From an uncultured Clostridia bacterium (GTDB lineage: Bacteria; Bacillota; Clostridia; Christensenellales; Borkfalkiaceae): a stretch of DNA of 64,000 bases. Of the stretch, positions 7,818 to 14,894 are shown piece by piece (the first letter of the stretch is position 1; each line of letters opens with the position of its first letter). Below the pieces are notes generated by a model. It ran no database searches. It was not told where the DNA came from and saw only the letters and a program-made list of their open reading frames with translations. The translations under genes were made by a program, and so were the position numbers. The DNA is taken from NCBI GenBank assembly GCA_934271275.1, contig CAKQRD010000002.1, forward strand, positions 1 to 64,000, read 5' to 3'.

Positions 7818-9131
7818 TCAGTCTTTGTCGTTAAGACATTCTATGCCGGGGAGTTTTTTGCCTTCGAACAACTCTAAAGAAGCTCCGCCGCCCGTCGAAA
7901 TATGGCTCATTTTATCCGCAAAGCCGAGCTTCGTTACAGCTGCCGCCGAATCGCCGCCGCCGATTATCGTGGTTGCGTCCGTTTCCGCAAGAGCTTTCGC
8001 TACCGCTATCGTTCCGCTTGCAAAACAAGGATTTTCCGAAACGCCCATAGGTCCGTTCCAGATAACGGTTTTGGCGTTTTTAACGGCTTCTGCATAAAGC
8101 TCGCGGGTTTTAGGTCCGATATCGAGCGCTTCTTTATCCGAGGGAATAGAATCTATATCGTAGATAAACGTATCCACCTTCGCGTCTATGGGATCGGGAA
8201 ACTCGTAGGTAGCTACTACGTCGAGCGGGAGATAGAATTTCTTTCCGAGCTTCTCCGCTTTATTTATCATTTCCAGACAATAGTCCATCTTTTCGGTATC
8301 CACCAAAGATTTGCCTACCTCGTACCCTTTCGCTTTAAGGAATGTATAAGACATTCCGCCGCCGATTATAAGCGTGTCGCATTTTTCGAGAAGGTTGTTT
8401 ATTACGTTAAGCTTATCCGCAACTTTCGCGCCGCCGAGAATAGCGACGAACGGGCGTACGGGGTTCTCTAATGCGTCCGCCATAACGGAAAGCTCTTTTT
8501 CGATAAGGAATCCGCATACCGCGGTCTTTACAAAACCGTATTCGACGATACCCGCGGTAGAAGCGTGAGAACGGTGAGCCGTTCCGAACGCGTCGTTTAC
8601 AAACACGTCGCAATAAGAAGCAAGTTTTTCGCAAAGAGCTTTGTCGTTCTTTTCTTCGCCCGCCATAAAACGAGTGTTTTCGAGAAGAACTATTTCGCCG
8701 TCTTTCACGTTTTTAACGGCTTCGTCCGCAGACGCGCCGACTACGTCGGTAGCGAAAGTAACTTTCTGACCGAGTTTTTCCGCAAGCCTTTCCGCAACGG
8801 GACGGAGCGAATATTTTTCCCTGTCTTTTTCCGCTTTTTTAAGATATTCTGCGGTAGCCGCCGCTCTTTCCGCTTCGGGAAGGGCTTCTACGGCTTTCTT
8901 TTCTTTTTTATTCAAGCCGAAACCTGCGGTAAGAACGTTATGCGGCTTGCCCATATGCGAGCAAAGAATAACTTTCGCGCCGTGTTCGACAAGATACTTG
9001 ATGGTGGGAATCGCACCGTTGATACGCGTTTCGTCGGTGATGACGCCGTCCTTCATGGGAACGTTGAAATCAACCCTCACGAGGCATCTTTTGCCTTTTA
9101 CGTCTACGTCTCTTATGGTCTTTTTATTCAT
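7818..9131 (-). CDS. pgk: Phosphoglycerate kinase
   Basis: 437 residues from the ATG at 9131, which sits seven bases behind GGAGG; a TTG two codons upstream is less likely. Transfers phosphate from 1,3-bisphosphoglycerate to ADP. Seen: RVDFNVPM, the substrate arginine region TRINGAIPTIKYL, GGAKVADKLNVINNLL, the nucleotide site NGPMGVSE and the C-terminal GGGDSAAAV. It is about 40 residues longer than the common ~395: a charged stretch (NKKEKKAVEALPEAERAAA and onward, about residues 65-105) lies between SHMGKP and the conserved SLRPVAERL. First gene of the glycolytic operon; gapdh and enolase are not in the window. Confidence 0.97.
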   Translation of the reverse strand: MNKKTIRDVDVKGKRCLVRVDFNVPMKDGVITDETRINGAIPTIKYLVEHGAKVILCSHMGKPHNVLTAGFGLNKKEKKAVEALPEAERAAATAEYLKKAEKDREKYSLRPVAERLAEKLGQKVTFATDVVGASADEAVKNVKDGEIVLLENTRFMAGEEKNDKALCEKLASYCDVFVNDAFGTAHRSHASTAGIVEYGFVKTAVCGFLIEKELSVMADALENPVRPFVAILGGAKVADKLNVINNLLEKCDTLIIGGGMSYTFLKAKGYEVGKSLVDTEKMDYCLEMINKAEKLGKKFYLPLDVVATYEFPDPIDAKVDTFIYDIDSIPSDKEALDIGPKTRELYAEAVKNAKTVIWNGPMGVSENPCFASGTIAVAKALAETDATTIIGGGDSAAAVTKLGFADKMSHISTGGGASLELFEGKKLPGIECLNDKD

Positions 9132-9182
9132 TATCAAACCTCCGAAATGAAATTTCGTTTTTCTTTAACGATTTACGGGTTT

Positions 9183-9211
9183 ATTATACATAAAACGCAA
9201 TGTTTTGTCAA
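9183..9211 (-). promoter_or_regulatory. Promoter of pgk-tpiA-gpmI
   Basis: Minus strand TTGACA (9206-9211), exactly 17 bases, TATAAT (9183-9188): a perfect consensus sigma-A type promoter, fitting a highly expressed glycolytic operon. Start of transcription near 9176, about 45 bases before the pgk ATG. Confidence 0.92.
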
Positions 9212-9266
9212 TCGAATATATGCGACATACGTTTAGTTTTGTTTATATTTTGCCCGTTTTTTTACC

Positions 9267-9305
9267 AAAAATAAGGGAAAAGCGAATTTTTCTCGCCTTC
9301 CCCTT
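9267..9305 (-). terminator. Terminator of thrS
   Basis: Thirteen-base stem (9293-9305 with 9273-9285, two G:U pairs) followed on the minus strand by AUUUUUGG. It lies just past the thrS stop at 9321 and before the pgk promoter. Confidence 0.85.
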
Positions 9306-9320
9306 TTTACGCCCGCGTTT

Positions 9321-11252
9321 TTATTTGACTTTTTTGGTTCTGTCTTCTTCGATAAGGCGGGCTATAATATCTTTCACGTCCATAACGCCGAGGTCGCCTT
9401 CTCCTCTCGAACGAACGGAAACCGTTCCCGCTTCCGCTTCTTTATCGCCAACGACGAACATATACGGAATTTTATCGAGCTGCGCTTCTCTTATCTTATA
9501 GCCTATCTTTTCGTTTCTGACGTCCGCCTCCGCGCGAAGTCCCGCCGCACGAAGCTCGTCTGCCAGCTTTTTCGCATAATCGGCGGTTCTGTCCGTAAGA
9601 CTTAATACCTTTACCTGAACGGGACAAATCCAGAACGGGAAAGCGCCTGCGTATTTTTCGATAAGCATGGCAAGCGTTCTTTCGTAGCAACCGATACTCG
9701 AACGATGTATTACGAACGGGTACTGCTTTTCGCCGTTTTCGTCTATATACGTCATATCGAAACTCTTTGCCGCCGCAAAGTCTAACTGTATGGTGATTAT
9801 CGTATCTTCTTTTCCGTACACGTTTTTGGACTGTACGTCGAGTTTAGGTCCGTAGAACGCCGCTTCGTCTTCCGCTTCGACGTACTCGATTCCTATATCG
9901 TCAAGAATTTTCTTCATAAGCGCTTCCGTTTCGTTCCACGCTTTGTCGTTATCGATATACTTTGCCTTATTAAGACCGCGTTTCGAGAAACGGAAAGTTA
10001 CGTCCTCTCTCATACCGAGACAATCGAGGAAATAATAACTTAAATCAAGACATCTCTTAAATTCGTCCTCAACCTGTTCCGGAGTGCAGACGATATGCCC
10101 GTCCGAAAGGGTGAACTGACGGATTCTTATAAGTCCGTGCATTTCCCCGCTCGCTTCGTTACGGAATTCGGTAGCCGTTTCGCTGTATCTGCACGGAAGG
10201 TCGCGATAACTCTTTAAGCCGTTTTTATAAATCTGATACTGGAACGGGCAAGTCATCGGGCGAAGCGCCATTGCTTCGGGCGAATTTTCGTCGCCTATTA
10301 TAAACATTTTATCGCGATAATGATCCCAATGCCCGGAAATTCTGTAAAGGTCGTTCTTTGCCATGTTCGGGGTTTTGGTAATCATAAAACCGCGTTTTTC
10401 TTCTTCGTCCTCGACAAACCGCGAAAGTATCTGTAAAATCTTTGCGCCCTTCGGCATAAGAATAGGCAAGCCCTGCCCTATAACCTCTTCGGTCATAAAT
10501 ATACCGAGATCTCTGCCCAGCTTGTTGTGGTCGCGCTTTTTAGCCTCTTCGAGCGCGGTAAGATAATCTTCGAGTTCGCTCTTTTTTTCAAACGCCGTGC
10601 CGTATATGCGGGTAAGCATTTTGTTCTTTTCGTTGCCGCGCCAGTATGCGCCCGTAACCGAAGTAAGCTTGAACGCCTTGATTTTCCCCGTAGAGGGAAG
10701 GTGCGGTCCGCGGCAAAGATCCATAAAGTCGCCTTGCTTATAGAACGATATAACGCTCCCCGCGGGGAGATCGTTGATAAGTTCTATCTTATACGGCTCG
10801 GAAAAATCCCTGAAAAATTTGAGCGCGGTTTTTTTATCGTAAACGTGACGTTCTATGGGGAGATCGCTCTTTATAATCTCTTTCATCTCGTTTTCTATTT
10901 TAGGCAAATCCGCTTGCGTTATGGGCGTTTTGAACTCTATATCGTAGTAAAACCCGTTTTCTATCGTAGGTCCTATCGCAAGTTTAGAGGTCGGAAACAC
11001 GTTTTTAACCGCCTGCGCGAGAACGTGAGCCGCCGTGTGGCGATATACTTGCAGTCCCTCTTTATCCTTTAAGGTTATAATCTGCAAATCGCAGTCTTTA
11101 TCTATAACCGTGGAAAGATCTTTAAGTTCGCCGTCTATTTTTGCGCAAACCGCGTTTCTGTGAAGCCCTTCCGAAATGCTTTTAGCAACTTCTTCCGCGG
11201 TTATCGGCGCGGAAAATTCGAGAACAGAACCGTCTTTTAAAGTAATTTTCAT
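9321..11252 (-). CDS. thrS: Threonyl-tRNA synthetase
   Basis: 643 residues, family length. Charges tRNA-Thr. Domains in order: N-terminal TGS (1-62), the editing domain with HTAAHVLAQAV and the HxxxH/C elements, the class II catalytic core with the zinc-ligand Cys in MRPMTCPFQ and LSDGHIVC, motif 2 near YSETATEFRNEASG, motif 3 near VIHRSSIGCYERTLAMLIEKYAG, and a C-terminal anticodon-binding domain (WICPVQVKVLSLTD onward). It follows a T-box leader and its own consensus promoter, so expression should rise when tRNA-Thr is uncharged. Confidence 0.98.
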   Translation of the reverse strand: MKITLKDGSVLEFSAPITAEEVAKSISEGLHRNAVCAKIDGELKDLSTVIDKDCDLQIITLKDKEGLQVYRHTAAHVLAQAVKNVFPTSKLAIGPTIENGFYYDIEFKTPITQADLPKIENEMKEIIKSDLPIERHVYDKKTALKFFRDFSEPYKIELINDLPAGSVISFYKQGDFMDLCRGPHLPSTGKIKAFKLTSVTGAYWRGNEKNKMLTRIYGTAFEKKSELEDYLTALEEAKKRDHNKLGRDLGIFMTEEVIGQGLPILMPKGAKILQILSRFVEDEEEKRGFMITKTPNMAKNDLYRISGHWDHYRDKMFIIGDENSPEAMALRPMTCPFQYQIYKNGLKSYRDLPCRYSETATEFRNEASGEMHGLIRIRQFTLSDGHIVCTPEQVEDEFKRCLDLSYYFLDCLGMREDVTFRFSKRGLNKAKYIDNDKAWNETEALMKKILDDIGIEYVEAEDEAAFYGPKLDVQSKNVYGKEDTIITIQLDFAAAKSFDMTYIDENGEKQYPFVIHRSSIGCYERTLAMLIEKYAGAFPFWICPVQVKVLSLTDRTADYAKKLADELRAAGLRAEADVRNEKIGYKIREAQLDKIPYMFVVGDKEAEAGTVSVRSRGEGDLGVMDVKDIIARLIEEDRTKKVK

Positions 11253-11401
11253 ATATTAACCTCCTGCTGTTTCCTATAATTATACCAAAATATTTTTTAC
11301 CGTATTTTTTTGCGGCGTTCGTATTTTTTTCGTAAACCGCTATGCGTAAGCCGCTTTTTAAGCCGTTTTCCGTAAAGCTTTTTCCGTATACCGTCCGCGA
11401 T

Positions 11402-11645
11402 AAAAAAATCGCCCGTTACGTTTTGCCGTAAGGACGAAAAAAATTCCGCGTTTCCACCTTGATTGCCGCAAACGACTGACGAATACGACCGCTCTTTATC
11501 GCGCGTAAGCCCGCGACGCCGCTTGCCCATGCACGGTGGTTTCGATACTCGTCTTCGGTTACGGGGCTTACACCTTTCTCCCCGTTCTCTGAAAACTTTC
11601 CGACGGTCTACTTGTCCGCGTTTTTTCGGGCATCTTTAATTAACA
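11402..11645 (-). promoter_or_regulatory. T-box riboswitch leader of thrS
   Basis: Minus-strand leader from about 11645 to the terminator. It has the hallmarks of a T-box: a stem I region with ACAAGTAG and AGAGA near its 5' end, a possible threonine specifier ACC within GAAACCACC (11535-11543), and the conserved T-box AAGGTGGAAACGCGG (11446-11460), which pairs with the free CCA end of uncharged tRNA. Directly after it lies a terminator: stem 11427-11436 with 11410-11420, one bulge, then U7 (11402-11408). Uncharged tRNA-Thr would favour the antiterminator. The specifier choice is inferred; the T-box and terminator are clear. Confidence 0.9.
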
Positions 11646-11650
11646 AGTAT

Positions 11651-11679
11651 ATGATAACCCCGAAAGGCGAATTTGTCAA
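11651..11679 (-). promoter_or_regulatory. Promoter of the thrS leader
   Basis: Minus strand TTGACA (11674-11679), 17 bases, TATCAT (11651-11656). Transcription should begin near 11644 and run through the T-box. Confidence 0.88.
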
Positions 11680-11813
11680 CCGTTTTACGCAAAAATTATT
11701 TTTTTATAGCGTAACGGTAAGTCTTTGTCGTCGCAAAAAGTCTTAAACAGTCCTTTTTTTGCGTTTTACGCGTAAATTTTACCTACGTTTTACCTTAAAT
11801 ATTACTTTTTCCG

Positions 11814-11842
11814 TTGCAAAAGAACTCTCAAAATGTTAAAAT
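11814..11842 (+). promoter_or_regulatory. Promoter of the SDR gene (leaderless type)
   Basis: TTGCAA (11814-11819), 17 bases, TAAAAT (11837-11842). The ATG at 11850 lies at the expected +1, eight bases past the -10, so the message probably starts at or near its own start codon. Confidence 0.7.
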
Positions 11843-11849
11843 GATTTCT

Positions 11850-12674
11850 ATGAGAAACAACTGGTTATGCGGAAAAACCGCTATTATCACGGGAGCGAGC
11901 GGCGGCATAGGCGCGGCGGTGACAAAGCTCCTTATCGAAAAATTCGACTGTAAAATTATCGGAATCGCAAGAAACGAAGAAAGGCTTAAAGCGCTGCAAG
12001 ACTCGCTTAAAAACAAGCGGGATAATTTTTCGTACAGAATTTTCGACGTTTCCGTAAGAGAAAACTGGGCAAACTTTGCAAACGAACTTACCCTAAACGG
12101 AATTATACCCGATATTTTAATCAATAACGCGGGGTTTATGCTGCCGTTTAAGAGGTTTGAAAATCTTACTTTCGAGGAAATAGACGAAATAGTAGCCACG
12201 GACTTTATCTCTAACCTCAATTCGACAAAGTATCTTTTGCCGCTGATAAAGCAGTCGTCTTCGCCCGCAATCGTAAACGTTTCAAGCGCGGCGGGACTTT
12301 GCGCGGTCGTCGGGGAAAGCATGTACTGCGCGGTTAAATTCGCCGTGCGCGGCTTTACCGAAACGCTTATCGAAGAATACAAAGGCAAAATTTACGTAGC
12401 GGGGGTTTACCCCGGTTTTATCCGCACGGAAATTCTTAAACGAATGTCCGTAACGGACAAAGAAAACAAGCTTATAAACAAGTTTATGATGCCCGTAGAC
12501 AAGGCGGCGAAAAAAATAGTTAAAGGGCTTTCGCACCGAAAAAAACGTATGGTTATGGGTGCGGACGGAAGGTCTATGAGCTTTTTCGGGAGGCTCTTTC
12601 CGAAGGCTACCCCCGCCCTCGTCGCCAAAGTTCTTAAAGATTCCGGTTTAGAACTTTTTTCGGAAGTCTTTTAG
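11850..12674 (+). CDS. Short-chain dehydrogenase/reductase (SDR) family protein
   Basis: 274 residues from the ATG at 11850 (frame open from 11814). Classical SDR fold using NAD(P)H: cofactor motif TGASGGIGAAV near the N-terminus, INNAGF, the catalytic Ser in VNVSSAAGL and Tyr/Lys in MYCAVKFAVRGFTE, then the PGFIRTEIL segment after the active site. A C-terminal basic and hydrophobic stretch (SHRKKRMVMG) resembles SDRs that act near membranes. The substrate cannot be told. No ribosome site precedes any candidate start, and the promoter position predicts a leaderless message, which is why the ATG at 11850 is chosen over the earlier TTG and ATG codons. Next gene, a pyridoxal kinase, follows in the same direction after 54 bases. 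Confidence 0.88.
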   Translation: MRNNWLCGKTAIITGASGGIGAAVTKLLIEKFDCKIIGIARNEERLKALQDSLKNKRDNFSYRIFDVSVRENWANFANELTLNGIIPDILINNAGFMLPFKRFENLTFEEIDEIVATDFISNLNSTKYLLPLIKQSSSPAIVNVSSAAGLCAVVGESMYCAVKFAVRGFTETLIEEYKGKIYVAGVYPGFIRTEILKRMSVTDKENKLINKFMMPVDKAAKKIVKGLSHRKKRMVMGADGRSMSFFGRLFPKATPALVAKVLKDSGLELFSEVF

Positions 12675-12728
12675 TTCCCGATAAATTCGCAAAAACTTAA
12701 AAAAACTTTACAAAGAGGCAAAAACGCA

Positions 12729-13574
12729 ATGAAAAGAGTGCTTACTGTTCAGGATATTTCATGCGTGGGGAAATGTTCGCTTACGGTGGCTTTGCCGATT
12801 ATTTCCGCGTTCGGCGTGGAAACGGCAGTTCTGCCCACCGCGGTTTTATCCACGCATACGGCTTTTAAAAGCTTCACTTTTCGCGACCTTACCGACGATA
12901 TAACGGGCATCGAAGAAAAGTGGCTTTCCGAAAATATCGGCTTCGACGCGATTTATACGGGATATCTCGGCTCTGAAAAACAGATTGAGATAGTTGCGAA
13001 TCTTTTTGAAAATTTCAAGACCTTCGGCGGAAAACGCGCGGAAATTATCGTAGACCCCGCAATGGCGGACAACGGCAAACTGTACTACGGTTTCGACGAG
13101 GCTTTTGCGAAAAAAATGGCAAAACTTTGTTCCGGAGCAGACGTTATAGTCCCTAACCTTACCGAAACGGCTTTTATGCTCGGCGAAAAATATACGGAAA
13201 GCGGATACGACGAAAACTATATAAAAACTCTGCTGAAAAAACTTACCGGACTCGGCGCGAAAACCGCGATAATCACGGGCGTTTCGCTTGAACGGGATAA
13301 GCTCGGCGCGTACGGATACGATTCTTTAAAAGACAAGTTCTTTTCTTATTACCGAGAAAAGCTTCCCGTCGCATATCACGGCACGGGCGATATATTCGCA
13401 AGCGCGCTCTGCGGAGCGAAAACTTTGGGTAAAACCATTGAGCAAAGCACGGCAATCGCCGTAGATTTCACGGTGGAAAGCATTATAAAAACTATGAAAG
13501 ACGATCACGCGAACTGGTACGGCGTGAACTTTGAAGAAGCTTTTCCCTATCTTATGCGCAGAATCGGAAAATGA
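12729..13574 (+). CDS. pdxY: Pyridoxal/pyridoxamine kinase (PfkB/ribokinase-like)
   Basis: 281 residues. Phosphorylates pyridoxal or pyridoxamine to make the B6 cofactor (salvage). Seen: the N-terminal RVLTVQDISCVGKCSL, typical of this subfamily, the STHTAFKSFTFRDLT substrate region, IIVDPAMADNGKLY, VIVPNLTETAFMLG, and the anion-hole/catalytic motif HGTGDIFASALCGA with the catalytic Asp near the C-terminus. AAAGAGG precedes the ATG by ten bases. It is co-directional with the SDR gene and ends at a strong terminator. A hydroxymethylpyrimidine kinase is the main alternative, but the N-terminus favours PdxY/PdxK. Confidence 0.88.
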   Translation: MKRVLTVQDISCVGKCSLTVALPIISAFGVETAVLPTAVLSTHTAFKSFTFRDLTDDITGIEEKWLSENIGFDAIYTGYLGSEKQIEIVANLFENFKTFGGKRAEIIVDPAMADNGKLYYGFDEAFAKKMAKLCSGADVIVPNLTETAFMLGEKYTESGYDENYIKTLLKKLTGLGAKTAIITGVSLERDKLGAYGYDSLKDKFFSYYREKLPVAYHGTGDIFASALCGAKTLGKTIEQSTAIAVDFTVESIIKTMKDDHANWYGVNFEEAFPYLMRRIGK

Positions 13575-13594
13575 TTTTAATTTTCATGAAAAAA

Positions 13595-13632
13595 GCGTGT
13601 GCCGCGATTTTTTCGCGGCGCACGCTTTTTTT
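13595..13632 (+). terminator. Terminator after the pyridoxal kinase gene
   Basis: Thirteen-base stem with one mismatch (13595-13607 with 13613-13625) followed by T7; an A-run on its left lets it also serve the convergent SIS-domain gene. Confidence 0.88.
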
Positions 13633-13690
13633 GCGTTTTTATTTGTTTTTTTAATTAAACAGCCTTTTAATTTATTATCGGCTTTTTATT

Positions 13691-14773
13691 TTATTTCGTT
13701 ATCGTAACTTTTTTAAGCGCGCGGGGTTCGTCCGGATTATTGCCGATAGCGCAGGAGATTTTGCACGCGAACATCTGCGCGAATAAAGCAAAAGCGAACA
13801 TGGTTATTTCTTCGGGTGCGTCGAGGTCGATGAGCGCGTCGTATGCGTTGCCGCCTTTGCCCGTAAGCTCTTTGTCGTTGGTTACGACGAGAACGGGCGC
13901 GCCGAGGCTTACCATCTTGTCAACGCACTTTTCCTGATCGGCACGAACGAGTTTTTCGGATTCCGCGTCGCCTTTGTTTTTAGCACAGTAAATTATAACG
14001 GGAGTATTCTCGTTTACCATCGCCATAGGTCCGTGGTAAAAATCGCTTCCCGGATAACCTTTCATCTGAATATAGCACGTTTCCTGCAATTTAAGCGTCG
14101 CTTCCATAGCGATTGCGAAAGTTATTCCGCGGGAAAGAACGAAACCGCTCTTCATTCCCTTGAACTGCTCCGCATATTTCGTGGTGAGCGCGTCTATTTG
14201 AGGAATAATCTCCGTAGCGGTTGCCTTTAAGTTTTTAAGGGCTTCGAGGTCCGCTTTATTATCCGCAAGCTCGTACGTAAGCCAGGAAAGAAGATAGAGT
14301 TGCGCGGAAAAAGTCTTCGTCGCCGCAACCGATTTTTCTTCCCGACAATCGCAATAAAGGTGGAACTTTGCTTCTTTTGCGAGCGGGCTTTCCTCGTCGT
14401 TCGTAACCGCAACGGTTATCGCGCCCTGCGCGTTGCCCTTTCTTATAACCTCTAAAACGTCTGCCGCTTTTCCGCTCTGACTGCAACCTATAACCACGCT
14501 GTTTTCGTAGTTGACGTTGCCGTTATAAAGAGTTATTACGCTCGGTGCGGAAAGTCCGACGGTGTATTTAGTGTAAATTTCCGTAACGTATTTGAAAAAA
14601 ATAAGCGCGTGGTCGCTCGTTCCCCTTGCCGCCGCAACGAAATTAGTCGCTTTGCCGTTTTTGATAGCCGTAACGAGCGCGTTCATCGTCTTTTCGTTCG
14701 CTTCGCGTATTTCGCCGAAAATTCTCGGTGTTTCGTTAATCTCTTTCCACATTAAAGTGTTCTGATAATTCAT
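13691..14773 (-). CDS. SIS-domain sugar-phosphate isomerase/deaminase (GlmS C-half-like)
   Basis: 360 residues: two tandem SIS domains (about 30-170 and 205-345) and no glutaminase domain, so not GlmS itself. Seen: GTSDHALIF, VIGCSQSGKAADVLEVI (phosphate-binding serines), SVAATKTFSAQLYLL and EATLKLQETCYIQMKGYPG with SDFYHGPMAMV close behind, which match the isomerase half of GlmS. Such stand-alone proteins include glucosamine-6-phosphate deaminases (NagB-II) and fructosamine-6-phosphate deglycases. Amino-sugar phosphate metabolism is likely; the precise substrate is open. It has its own promoter and ends at a shared terminator. The NahK-like sugar kinase at 33322 could provide related substrates. 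Confidence 0.85.
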   Translation of the reverse strand: MNYQNTLMWKEINETPRIFGEIREANEKTMNALVTAIKNGKATNFVAAARGTSDHALIFFKYVTEIYTKYTVGLSAPSVITLYNGNVNYENSVVIGCSQSGKAADVLEVIRKGNAQGAITVAVTNDEESPLAKEAKFHLYCDCREEKSVAATKTFSAQLYLLSWLTYELADNKADLEALKNLKATATEIIPQIDALTTKYAEQFKGMKSGFVLSRGITFAIAMEATLKLQETCYIQMKGYPGSDFYHGPMAMVNENTPVIIYCAKNKGDAESEKLVRADQEKCVDKMVSLGAPVLVVTNDKELTGKGGNAYDALIDLDAPEEITMFAFALFAQMFACKISCAIGNNPDEPRALKKVTITK

Positions 14774-14813
14774 ATATCTGCCCTTCTGCTCCTTGAATTT
14801 TTACTTTACCTCA

Positions 14814-14842
14814 ATTTTAGCACTCGCAAGCGGTTTTGTCAA
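14814..14842 (-). promoter_or_regulatory. Promoter of the SIS-domain gene
   Basis: Minus strand TTGACA (14837-14842), 17 bases, TAAAAT (14814-14819). Start of transcription near 14807, about 34 bases before the ATG; ribosome sites AAGGAG and GAAGGG lie in between. Confidence 0.88.
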
Positions 14843-14894
14843 CGTTTATAAACTCTTTTAACGGAATAATTAAACCGCAAACCGACTTAAGGTT

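Noticed and set aside
11297..11530. 77-codon frame on the minus strand in front of thrS
   Set aside because: It lies inside the T-box leader, and its Arg/Lys-rich sequence is explained by structured RNA.
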